Origin: an uncultured Ruminococcus sp.
Lineage (GTDB): Bacteria; Bacillota; Clostridia; Oscillospirales; Ruminococcaceae
DNA length: 30,121 nt
Direction of reading: 5' to 3'
Assembly: GCA_902464115.1 (NCBI GenBank)
Contig: CABQIF010000009.1
Span: 1 to 30,121, forward strand
The notes under the pieces are model-generated. The model saw only the letters and a list, made by a program, of their open reading frames with translations, did no database searches and was not told the DNA's origin. The first letter of the stretch is position 1; every line of letters begins with the position of its first letter. Positions 15,273-22,340 of the stretch are shown in pieces. Both the position numbers and the translations under genes were made by a program.

Positions 15273-15831
15273 AAGATGTTGTTTTGGCACACTGTAAGAT
15301 GATAGCGGTTATGGTTTCGATGGAATCTCGACAGTCTGTTTTTAACCATTCCTCAATGATCGCCAGAATGCCGTGCAGATAAAAAGTAACCAGATAGTTC
15401 CGTTTGGAAATAGGGACGTGTCGTTTTTCCATGGCAGGATTGAAAATGGTTTCAAATAGTGTTTGAAATTGCATCTCCGTTTGAAAAAGTACATTTTGCC
15501 GGATTGCCGCTTGAAATAATTTTTGATGTTCTCGAATATAGGTGAGATAGGGCACCAGATATTCTTCTGAAATTAAATCCCGTTCTAAAAGTTGATTTTT
15601 ATGTGCTTCATGAAAATAAGCATAAAACGAATGCTGCATATAGGCGACACTTTCTTCCAAAAGTTCGGCAATGTTTTGATAGTGAAGGTAGAATGTTGAG
15701 CGGTTCACGCCAGCTTCTCGGCAGATTTCCTGTATGGTAATAAATGCGAAATCCTTTTTTTCGAGTAGAGAGAGCAGTGCTTTGTCCATTTTGACAGCGG
15801 TATGAAAATATTTGCTTTCGGAACGGTTCAT
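15271..15831 (-). CDS. TetR/AcrR family transcriptional regulator
   Basis: This 186-residue DNA-binding repressor has an N-terminal TetR helix-turn-helix: TIQEICREAGVNRSTFYLHY at residues 32-51. The rest is a helical ligand or dimer domain resembling the TetR_C_8 type found in DhaS-like regulators; the ligand is unknown. ATG at 15831 is preceded by AAAGGA, which overlaps the end of the upstream gene. Only 3 nt separate it from the stop codon of that gene, so the two form one operon with probable translational coupling. The palindrome at 16223-16249, in front of the operon, is the natural candidate for its own operator. Confidence 0.92.
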   Translation of the reverse strand: MNRSESKYFHTAVKMDKALLSLLEKKDFAFITIQEICREAGVNRSTFYLHYQNIAELLEESVAYMQHSFYAYFHEAHKNQLLERDLISEEYLVPYLTYIREHQKLFQAAIRQNVLFQTEMQFQTLFETIFNPAMEKRHVPISKRNYLVTFYLHGILAIIEEWLKTDCRDSIETITAIILQCAKTTS

Positions 15832-15834
15832 CGG

Positions 15835-16206
15835 TTAGAATCCTTTCTGGTGTCCCTGTTCGCTGATTTCTTTTGCCAGCTGTATGATTTCAAAGGCGTA
15901 TTTTTGTTTTCCCTTTTTCAGAAATTTTTGATAAAGGGGATAATTGATGCCCATGCCGAACAGACCCACAATGCCAATGAAAATGCCCAGTGCCATGATA
16001 GCGGAAGAGCCATTTCCGATGACTTTCATAGAAAGACACATTCCCACGCCAGCAACAAGTGCTGACACAATGCCAAGCGAATAGGTGAAAATCGTCGCAG
16101 GCAGCTTTGCTCTGGCATCTAATTTTCGCAGAGCAACCACTTTTGAAGTATCTTTCGGGGCGTATTCTTATGCCAATGATTCAGCATAAATTTTATCGGT
16201 ATTCAT
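15835..16206 (-). pseudogene. Small two-TM membrane protein gene interrupted by in-frame TAA
   Basis: The best start is ATG at 16206, nine bases after GGAGG (16216-16220, minus strand). The frame reads MNTDKIYAESLA, then TAA at 16170-16168 (codon 13), then EYAPKDTSKVVALRKLDARA and on without further stops to 15835, 123 codons in all. The reading on both sides of the stop is continuous in one frame and protein-like, so a single base change (for example from AAA, GAA or CAA) is the simplest explanation. After the stop, a GTG at 16140 could restart a 101-residue product. The remaining protein has two membrane segments (around FTYSLGIVSALVAGVGM and IMALGIFIGIVGLFGMGI) and a basic C-terminal tail. 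It resembles a small Firmicute membrane family that often carries the automatic name dihydropteridine reductase; I see no enzymatic motif. Function unknown. Confidence 0.75.
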
Positions 16207-16222
16207 AACGAACAACCTCCTT

Positions 16223-16249
16223 CTTTTGATATTTTTATGATACCAAAAG
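16223..16249. promoter_or_regulatory. 27-bp palindrome, candidate TetR operator
   Basis: CTTTTGATAT (16223-16232) and ATACCAAAAG (16240-16249) form an inverted repeat with 9 of 10 positions matching and a 7-bp centre. It lies just upstream of the ribosome binding site of the membrane protein/tetR operon. On the minus strand TATCAT within it could be a -10 element, although no good -35 is seen. Position, size and symmetry fit a TetR-family operator; binding by the neighbouring regulator is inference. Confidence 0.55.
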
Positions 16250-16302
16250 AAAGAGGCAAATGGAACAACAAACAACTTATTTTTTGTGGAGTTCTGAAAA
16301 AA

Positions 16303-16812
16303 TTAAGCGTTCAGCGTCTTTTTCGCCGCAGCTACAATTTCCGCTGCTGCCTGTTCGACGCTTTTTTCATCGAGGGAAACCACAACATCTGCATATTTCT
16401 CATAGAGTGGGCAGCGTTCTGCATAGAGTTCTGCCAAGTTGTTGGCATTGCGGCAGACAACTCCTCTGGTCGTCAGATTGCCGACCTGTGCAGCAATTTC
16501 GGACAATTCCCGTTTTAAATAGATGACAGTTCCAATTTGTTTCAGGTGTTGCATGGCTGCATCGCTGTAAATCGCACTGCCGCCAGTTGCAATGATGGTG
16601 TTTTCCACCTGCACTTGCTGCAAAATCTTGCTTTCCATTTCAATAAAGCCATCAATTCCGAATTGGTCAATGAGATGCATTAAATCTGCATGATAGGTAT
16701 CCATAATGGTATCATCGGTATCAACAAAATCATACTGTAATGCAGCAGCAGCCATTTTCCCCAGTGTGCTTTTGCCGGAGGCTGGCATACCAATTAAAAT
16801 AAAGTTTGGCAT
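16303..16812 (-). CDS. aroK: Shikimate kinase-like P-loop kinase
   Basis: This 169-residue protein has the shikimate kinase fold. It shows Walker A GMPASGKS (residues 8-15), the DTD motif (31-33), an adenine/lid region with Arg116, and the RxPLY motif with Arg133 in ERCPLYEKYAD. Two canonical shikimate-site motifs are altered: the FRxxE motif reads FIEME (56-60, no Arg), and the GGG motif reads GGS (77-79). This variant is common in clostridial proteins annotated as shikimate kinase, so the name is by family and the substrate is uncertain. Divergent transcription from a DAHP synthase gene supports a shikimate-pathway role. Upstream AAAGGA and a consensus minus-strand promoter support the start at 16812. 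Confidence 0.75.
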   Translation of the reverse strand: MPNFILIGMPASGKSTLGKMAAAALQYDFVDTDDTIMDTYHADLMHLIDQFGIDGFIEMESKILQQVQVENTIIATGGSAIYSDAAMQHLKQIGTVIYLKRELSEIAAQVGNLTTRGVVCRNANNLAELYAERCPLYEKYADVVVSLDEKSVEQAAAEIVAAAKKTLNA

Positions 16813-16863
16813 TGTGGTTTGTTCCTTTCTGTTTCGAAGTGATTCTTAGGTATGATAGATTCC

Positions 16864-16892
16864 ATTATAGCATTTTTAGAAAAAAATTGCAA
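16864..16892 (-). promoter_or_regulatory. Promoter of the shikimate kinase-like gene
   Basis: Read on the minus strand: TTGCAA at 16892-16887, a 17-bp spacer and TATAAT at 16869-16864 with an upstream TG (extended -10). It faces away from the DAHP synthase promoter about 60 bp further right. Confidence 0.85.
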
Positions 16893-16949
16893 GTTTCTTT
16901 CCTAAAACCTCGTAAAAAACAACAGATTTCGTGCAGATGTAAAAAATAC

Positions 16950-16978
16950 TTGCAATTGTACGAAAAATGGGTTATAAT
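16950..16978 (+). promoter_or_regulatory. Promoter of DAHP synthase gene
   Basis: TTGCAA at 16950-16955, a 17-bp spacer and TATAAT at 16973-16978. The leader is only about 30 nt, too short for a T-box or a peptide attenuator. Any control by aromatic amino acids would have to be at the protein or initiation level. Confidence 0.87.
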
Positions 16979-17016
16979 AAGAGAGAGAAATGGTGTCAAA
17001 AAAGGAGTTTTTCGAT

Positions 17017-18045
17017 ATGAACATGAATTTTATTCGGAAGCTGCCGATTCCGCAGGAATTGAAGAAGCAATTTTCTCTTTCTGATGAATTGGTTGCCGTA
17101 AAAGCCGCTAGAGATGCAGAAATTCAGAAAGTGTTTACCGGCGAATCAGACAAGAAGCTGTTAATTATTGGCCCCTGCTCTGCTGACCGGGAAGATGCTG
17201 TTCTGGATTATGTTTGCCGGCTGGCAAAGGTACAGGAACAGGTCAAGGATAAGCTGATTCTGATTCCAAGAATCTATACCAACAAGCCGAGAACCACCGG
17301 AGAAGGCTATAAGGGCATGGTACATCAGCCAGATCCGGAAAAGAAAGAAGATATGTTGCAGGGTGTCATTGCCATTCGGCAGATGCACACCAAGGCAGTA
17401 GAAATGACTGGTTTGACTTGTGCAGATGAAATGCTGTATCCGGAAAATCATCGGTATCTGTCTGACTTGCTGTCCTATGTTGCCGTTGGTGCTCGTTCCG
17501 TAGAAGACCAGCAGCACAGACTGACTGCAAGCGGTCTGGATATTCCGGTTGGGATGAAGAACCCGACTGGCGGTGACTTGTCCGTTATGATGAATTCTCT
17601 GATTGCAGCTCATGCAAGCCATACCTTCCTGTATCGTGGTTGGGAAGTACAGACTGCCGGCAATCCGTTGTCCCATGCAATTCTGAGAGGTTATGTAGAT
17701 AGTCAGGGTCACTCCATTCCGAACTATCACTACGAAGACCTGATGCATCTGTGTGAACTGTACAGCCAGAAGAATCTTGCAAATCCGGCTGTCATTGTCG
17801 ACGCAAACCATGCAAATTCCGGCAAGAAGTATCTGGAACAGATTCGGATTTGCAACGAAGTGCTGCATAGCTGCCGTCACAGCGATGACATCCGGAAGCT
17901 GTTCAAGGGCTTCATGATTGAAAGCTATATTGAAGATGGTGCACAGAAGATTGGCGAAGGCGTTTACGGAAAGTCCATTACAGATCCGTGCCTGGGCTGG
18001 GAAAAGTCCGAAAAGCTGATTTACACCATTGCAGACCAGCTTTAA
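17017..18045 (+). CDS. aroF: 3-deoxy-7-phosphoheptulonate (DAHP) synthase, type I alpha
   Basis: This enzyme condenses phosphoenolpyruvate and erythrose 4-phosphate to DAHP, the first step to chorismate. The 342-residue length fits the AroF/AroG/AroH class. Recognisable motifs are LIIGPCSADREDAV, KPRTTGEGYKG, VGARSVEDQQHR, GMKNPTGGD and the metal/PEP site segment VDANHANSGKK. ATG at 17017 is preferred over 16990 because AAAGGAG lies at 17001-17007. It has a consensus promoter and ends at a strong bidirectional terminator. The paralog letter (F, G or H) is not determinable here. It is divergent from a shikimate kinase-like gene. Confidence 0.95.
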   Translation: MNMNFIRKLPIPQELKKQFSLSDELVAVKAARDAEIQKVFTGESDKKLLIIGPCSADREDAVLDYVCRLAKVQEQVKDKLILIPRIYTNKPRTTGEGYKGMVHQPDPEKKEDMLQGVIAIRQMHTKAVEMTGLTCADEMLYPENHRYLSDLLSYVAVGARSVEDQQHRLTASGLDIPVGMKNPTGGDLSVMMNSLIAAHASHTFLYRGWEVQTAGNPLSHAILRGYVDSQGHSIPNYHYEDLMHLCELYSQKNLANPAVIVDANHANSGKKYLEQIRICNEVLHSCRHSDDIRKLFKGFMIESYIEDGAQKIGEGVYGKSITDPCLGWEKSEKLIYTIADQL

Positions 18046-18083
18046 TGGCTTAGAAACCAAAATTTTTGATACGTGCATAAAAA

Positions 18084-18121
18084 ATGAGCAGATTTCCAGC
18101 AATGGGAACTGCTCATTTTTG
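18084..18121. terminator. Bidirectional terminator between aroF and the HD gene
   Basis: ATGAGCAG (18084-18091) pairs with CTGCTCAT (18109-18116), and inner TTTCC/GGGAA adds five pairs (one G-U). Five T follow on the plus strand and a matching T run follows on the minus strand, serving the two convergent genes. Confidence 0.9.
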
Positions 18122-18149
18122 TTTTATGGAACATTGGATACTTGCTGTG

Positions 18150-18659
18150 TCAACCGCTCAGGCTGTTCAAACCATAGGTTTCGTCCAAGTATTGCTTGCC
18201 GGTTTCCGTCTGAAAATAGACGTTCCGGAAGTGGGTGATTGCCTTTTTGGTCATTTTTTCTTCTCTGGCATTGACCAGAAAATCTGCCTCGACCAAAATC
18301 TGAAAATCGATCCCGTCAATTTCTGTATAAGTGTGGTGATGTCCAACCAAGAAGCAAACCCGATCAATCAGAGAATCGGAAAAGCCAATGGTCATCAGCA
18401 TAGCACGGGCAAGCGGTGGGCCTTCTTTTTCTTGATAAGCCCCTGCAGCAGAACGATATTTCCGCTCCGCAGCGTGAATACCGATGTCATGTACCAGTGC
18501 AGCCGCTTCAATTCGTGTTTGCAGCAGAGCATTTACCTGTTCGCTGTGTGCGATGGCACTGGCAAACGCATAGACTTTCATAAAATGATGGATTCGTTTC
18601 GGGTCATCGTGGTACAGCGTAATCATTGCCGTCACCAACTCATTGATTTTTGCATCCAT
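18150..18659 (-). CDS. HD domain phosphohydrolase
   Basis: This 169-residue protein has an HD metal-binding domain. It shows a His near residues 24-25 (RIHHFMKV), the His57-Asp58 pair in ALVHDIGI, His107-109 in GHHHT, and Asp126 in VEADF. Such proteins hydrolyse phosphate esters of nucleotides or related compounds; the substrate cannot be assigned. ATG at 18659 is preferred over 18698 because a strong GAGGAGG lies at about 18671-18677 on the minus strand. It is preceded by an extended -10 promoter with nearby palindromes and ends at the terminator shared with aroF. It is downstream of spoIVA, on the same strand, 93 nt away. Confidence 0.88.
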   Translation of the reverse strand: MDAKINELVTAMITLYHDDPKRIHHFMKVYAFASAIAHSEQVNALLQTRIEAAALVHDIGIHAAERKYRSAAGAYQEKEGPPLARAMLMTIGFSDSLIDRVCFLVGHHHTYTEIDGIDFQILVEADFLVNAREEKMTKKAITHFRNVYFQTETGKQYLDETYGLNSLSG

Positions 18660-18685
18660 AAAGAAACACGCCTCCTCTGTCAGAA

Positions 18686-18731
18686 TTGGAAGTTCCAACT
18701 TCAGTATAACAGATAGATTTGTGGAATCTAT
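18686..18731 (-). promoter_or_regulatory. HD gene promoter region with three dyads
   Basis: On the minus strand TATACT at 18708-18703 with upstream TG forms an extended -10. Overlapping dyads TTGGAA-G-TTCCAA (18686-18698) and GAAGTT-CC-AACTTC (18689-18702) lie just downstream at the start-site region. ATAGATT-TGTGG-AATCTAT (18713-18731) covers the spacer and -35 area. The last could alternatively be a weak terminator for spoIVA. Symmetric sites on both sides of a -10 suggest regulated initiation, but no regulator is identified. Confidence 0.5.
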
Positions 18732-18752
18732 GAATGTAAAAGAGGAAAAATG

Positions 18753-20228
18753 TTACAAAATAAAACAGATGAGTCCGCTGCAACCCTCGTTAATGACCCG
18801 TTCCAAGGTTTCCTGTAACTTGAGTCGTGCCTCCATCGGCATTTTGCTGAGCTTGCTGTGTAGTCCTTCGTTGACCAGTTCATGCAGGGATTTTCCAAAG
18901 ATGTTGGATGACCAAATTTTCGTTGGGTCTTCCTCGAATCCCTCCAACAGATACATGACAAGTTCTTCGCTCTGTTTTTCTGTGCCAACAATCGGACTGA
19001 CTGCCGTACGAATAGACGCTTTCATCATATGAATGGAAGGGGCAGAGGCTCGCAGACGTACGCCATATTTTCCGCCCTGCTTGATGATCTCCGGTTCTTC
19101 CAGCGACATTTCTTCCAGCTGTGGCATAACGATGCCGTAGCCAGTCGCTTCTACTGCTTCGAGGGCTGGGGCAATGCGGTCATAGGATTTTTTGATTTTG
19201 CAGAGTTCCGTCAGAACCGGGAACAAATCGCTTTCGGATGCAATCTGTAAACCTGTTGTTTCGCCGAGAATCTGATAGAACAGAGAGCCATTCATGGCGA
19301 CGGAAACAACAGCACGCCCTGTTCCCAAGTCGATTTGCTGCACAGAAGCGGAGAGAATATGTTCTGCTCCTGCAAGGGTTTCCGTCATCATTGGAACATC
19401 TCGCACATATCGCAGCGGTTCGGCAGCAGTCCGAATGCTGGAAAAGACGGATTTCCGCAGCCAGTGTTCTGGATCTAAGGCAGTAATCCAGCCAGCCGTT
19501 TGAATTTGAACCTCTCGAATGGGGAACGCATAGAGCAGTTGCGTTAAAATCTCCTGAATGTCTGTTTCTTCGAGTTCAGGGCAGCAGACTGGCAGAACTG
19601 CTGCATGATATTTTTTTCGCAGGCTTTCGCAGAGGGCTTCGGTCTGTCGGCTGTGGGGTTCGATTGCATTGACCAGCACAACAAAGGGCTTTTCCAGCTG
19701 TTGCAGTTCCTGGATGACCCGTTCTTCACAGGCAGCGTATTCTTCCCGTGGCAGGTTGGTAATACTGCCGTCTGTCGTGACGACCAGCCCGACGGTTGCG
19801 TGTTCTGTAATCACTTTTTGTGTGCCGACTTCTGCTGCCATGCCGAACGGCACTTCTTCTTCAAACCACGGCGTTTTTACCATGCGGGGCATATCATTTT
19901 CAATGTATCCCAATGCACTTGGCAGGATATAACCGACACAATCCACCATCCGGATGCGGAAATGGGTATGTTCTCCAATGGTGATTTCCGCCGCTTCTTC
20001 CGGAATAAATTTCGGTTCTGTGGTCATAATGGTTTTTCCGGCAGCAGATTGTGGCAGTTCATCGACTGCTCGCAGGCGTTTGGATTCTTCTGGAATATTG
20101 GGAATGACCAGCTTTTCCATGAGCTGTTTGATCAGCGTAGATTTTCCGGTCCGGACAGGGCCGACAACGCCGATATAAATATCACCGCCAGTCCGTTTGG
20201 CGATGTCCTCGTAAATATCTTTTGCCAT
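18753..20228 (-). CDS. spoIVA: Stage IV sporulation protein A (SpoIVA), coat morphogenetic ATPase
   Basis: SpoIVA polymerises on the outer forespore membrane, hydrolysing ATP, and forms the base on which the spore coat assembles. The 491-residue length is typical. It has a GTPase-like P-loop, GPVRTGKS at residues 23-30, and a Walker B-like MVDCVGY. The conserved N-terminus is MAKDIYEDIAKRTGG and the C-terminus is GCSGLICFIL, the region that anchors the protein in homologs. ATG at 20228 has AAGGAGG directly upstream, overlapping the stop codon of the preceding gene. It is 12 nt downstream of the SipL-like gene and shares its transcript, expected to be SigE-dependent in the mother cell. Confidence 0.97.
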   Translation of the reverse strand: MAKDIYEDIAKRTGGDIYIGVVGPVRTGKSTLIKQLMEKLVIPNIPEESKRLRAVDELPQSAAGKTIMTTEPKFIPEEAAEITIGEHTHFRIRMVDCVGYILPSALGYIENDMPRMVKTPWFEEEVPFGMAAEVGTQKVITEHATVGLVVTTDGSITNLPREEYAACEERVIQELQQLEKPFVVLVNAIEPHSRQTEALCESLRKKYHAAVLPVCCPELEETDIQEILTQLLYAFPIREVQIQTAGWITALDPEHWLRKSVFSSIRTAAEPLRYVRDVPMMTETLAGAEHILSASVQQIDLGTGRAVVSVAMNGSLFYQILGETTGLQIASESDLFPVLTELCKIKKSYDRIAPALEAVEATGYGIVMPQLEEMSLEEPEIIKQGGKYGVRLRASAPSIHMMKASIRTAVSPIVGTEKQSEELVMYLLEGFEEDPTKIWSSNIFGKSLHELVNEGLHSKLSKMPMEARLKLQETLERVINEGCSGLICFIL

Positions 20229-20240
20229 AGCGTTGCCTCC

Positions 20241-21794
20241 TTAAGATACAATGGGGATGAATAGCATTCCCGGTTTGGTCAGGGTGTCGCCGGACAGATC
20301 ATTTTCTGCTGCGATTGCAGAAACTTTTGTGTTGCAGCGTTTGGCAATTTCCCAGACGGATTCGCCCACTGTGCCATAATAGAGCCGCAATGCACAGTCG
20401 CTGTCCCGTGTCCGTTTGCGGTTTTCATCAACTGTAATTTCAGAGAGTCCGGTTTGCTGCGTTGCTGGATAGAGCATCCCTTGCAAGGAAATCGTAGCTT
20501 TGATGGAAAGACTGCCATCTGCCGCCAGATGAAAGGAACTGTCTGCCGGCTCTGCCTCTGCACAGAGCATTGCCTGTTCCAGTGGAACGGTGGTTGCAAG
20601 CAATTCCTCGAACGCTTCTTCTTTCTCCAGCAGGAACGGCATGCCTTCTTGGTCTTTTGCAAGGACACTGCAACAGAGCATACCACTGACCCGAATGCGG
20701 TTTTGTTCGGGAACAGGCGTTGCACTGACGTTTTTAATCCGACATTGTAAGTCACTGACAAAATCCACGGGGGTATCTCCGGCAGGAATCGCAGCTGTGC
20801 AGGAAAACTGCTCTTTCAGCGGAACTGGCGTGCCATCAATTCGCAGCGGTGTCCGCACACAGTCACACAAATATGCGGTGGAATAGGCATCCGTTACAAT
20901 CGAAATGGTAGCCGGTTTGCAGGCGGTGCAGGTAATCCGTAAATCTGCCTCACAGTGCAAGTTATCGGAATCGCTGCCCTTGTTGGAAACGGGTTTGCAT
21001 TCGCAGCGAATCACCTGCACCGCAGCCATACCCGTAAAGGTTTCATCAATCTGCTCCATGTCGATGATTTGGCTGTACGGCAGCGTGAATTGCATGGATT
21101 CCGGTTCGGTTTGCTCCTCGGATGTGCTGCAATAGAGAAGCGACACAAGCACTTCGCCCCGCACGACAAATTTTCCAGCAATGATGGACTGTTCCCCCTG
21201 TTCTGCCCGTGCCGTGCAGCGAAGAATGCTTTGAATGGGAGCTTTTGCAGCATTTCGCTCGATGTCCTCGGATAGAGAAATGGTTTTAACAGCACGCTGT
21301 TTCTGGCTGGCATAGGCAATGGTCTGCTTTTGGCACTGCACTTGCATGCCGAATACATCAGAGATGACTTCCTGCATGCGTTCACCTGTAATCTGAACCC
21401 GAACAGAAACTGCCCCTCGCACATCCAGCCGCCTGCGGCTGACCGCCCGACAATTTGCATAATCTGCCTTTGCTTGCAGCAGAACTGCTGGATTTTCTGG
21501 CTTTTCCGGCAAGTCTAAGGTTTTGGTATAGTGCATGGTCTGTGTCACACATTGCAGACGGTGGCTGTCAGAACCACAATAGAGAATCCGAAGATCCACT
21601 TGTAATTCATAGCTGAGTCGGGTTTCCTGCAACTGATATTCTAAGATGGTAGGCTGCATTTCACAGCGGATGATGCGGAAAATTTCCGGATCATAGTCGG
21701 GCAGCACATAATCCAGTTCCACGCCCTGTTCCTGTGTTTCATCCAAAATGCGTTCTGTCACGGGAATTCGTTCCCGGTTGATTTTCCACTCCAT
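20241..21794 (-). CDS. sipL: SPOCS/LysM spore protein, SipL-like SpoIVA partner
   Basis: This 517-residue protein has repeated SPOCS (DUF3794) domains through most of its length. The last 50 residues form a LysM domain (LRLYYGTVGESVWEIAKRCN onward, about 468-517). The arrangement and length match SipL of Clostridioides difficile, whose LysM domain binds SpoIVA and is needed to attach the coat to the forespore. Co-transcription here, with SpoIVA 12 nt downstream, strongly supports a SipL role; the gene name is by analogy. The ATG at 21794 follows a GGAGG on the minus strand. No signal peptide is seen, as expected for a mother-cell cytosolic protein. Confidence 0.88.
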   Translation of the reverse strand: MEWKINRERIPVTERILDETQEQGVELDYVLPDYDPEIFRIIRCEMQPTILEYQLQETRLSYELQVDLRILYCGSDSHRLQCVTQTMHYTKTLDLPEKPENPAVLLQAKADYANCRAVSRRRLDVRGAVSVRVQITGERMQEVISDVFGMQVQCQKQTIAYASQKQRAVKTISLSEDIERNAAKAPIQSILRCTARAEQGEQSIIAGKFVVRGEVLVSLLYCSTSEEQTEPESMQFTLPYSQIIDMEQIDETFTGMAAVQVIRCECKPVSNKGSDSDNLHCEADLRITCTACKPATISIVTDAYSTAYLCDCVRTPLRIDGTPVPLKEQFSCTAAIPAGDTPVDFVSDLQCRIKNVSATPVPEQNRIRVSGMLCCSVLAKDQEGMPFLLEKEEAFEELLATTVPLEQAMLCAEAEPADSSFHLAADGSLSIKATISLQGMLYPATQQTGLSEITVDENRKRTRDSDCALRLYYGTVGESVWEIAKRCNTKVSAIAAENDLSGDTLTKPGMLFIPIVS

Positions 21795-21838
21795 GCGGTG
21801 ATCCTCCTGATAAATCCCATGCTGGGTTGATGTTACTA

Positions 21839-21869
21839 CAATCTATGCAGACAGGCAGCGGTTTATGTT
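21839..21869 (-). promoter_or_regulatory. Candidate SigE-type promoter of sipL-spoIVA
   Basis: On the minus strand AACATAAA (21869-21862), a 14-bp spacer and CATAGATT (21847-21840) resemble the mother-cell SigE pattern (CATA in -35, CATA..AT in -10). It lies about 45 bp upstream of the sipL start. No SigA-like promoter is evident there, consistent with sporulation-specific expression. The match is partial. Confidence 0.4.
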
Positions 21870-21937
21870 TCCGCATCAAATTTTCCGATTTCTGTAAGGA
21901 ATTTCTAATGATGCCCAATGCGTGAAAATAAAAAACC

Positions 21938-21966
21938 TTGACAATTTGCTGTTCCTGTCGTATAAT
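21938..21966 (+). promoter_or_regulatory. Consensus SigA promoter of RNase J
   Basis: TTGACA (21938-21943), exactly 17 bp, TATAAT (21961-21966). Transcription is expected from about 21973, which leaves about 368 nt before the RNase J start codon. Confidence 0.92.
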
Positions 21967-21968
21967 AA

Positions 21969-22340
21969 AACTACATGTGATAGTTCGTTTCCAAAAACGA
22001 TGCTGGTTAGAATCGTTTTTTGGTTTTCTGGTAAGAAGCAATCTTACAAACTCATTTGGAAATGACTGCATTTTTTTCGATGCAGGATCATATATCATAC
22101 TTATTTATAATCGTACAATGCAAATGCGGCAAATAAACAGAACAACATCAGGGAACCACCGCTGCTGAAAGCAGGAGCAGCGGCCATCATGATAAGACTT
22201 GTTTTTGATTTGATTTATTTGTATCGGATGTATCCGATTATGGAAATTGCACAGACTATGACACAGCAGAACGGAAATTGTGCGTCTTTGTGCAAGATTA
22301 CCTTCTGCCGCATTTGCGAGCAGAAAGAGAGGTTTTTTAT
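21969..22340 (+). promoter_or_regulatory. Long hairpin-rich leader of RNase J mRNA
   Basis: No convincing gene lies in this stretch, but it holds a series of stem-loops: AACTA/TAGTT at 21969-21985 next to the expected 5' end; CCAAAAACGAT (21991-22001) with ATCGTTTTTTGG (22012-22023), followed by TTTTC and so terminator-like; GTAAGA/TCTTAC (22031-22047); CTGCAT/ATGCAG (22066-22085); GC-rich CCGCTGCT/AGCAGCGG (22159-22183); ATCGGAT-GT-ATCCGAT (22223-22238). The ribosome binding site AAAGAGAGG is at 22324-22332. A structured leader on the mRNA of a major ribonuclease suggests feedback control, as known for E. coli RNase E. No described riboswitch class is recognised. Confidence 0.55.

Noticed and set aside
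16207..16302. Possible terminator for the shikimate kinase-like gene
   Set aside because: I looked for a hairpin with a T tract on the minus strand downstream of 16303. Only A/T-rich sequence and the TetR palindrome are present.
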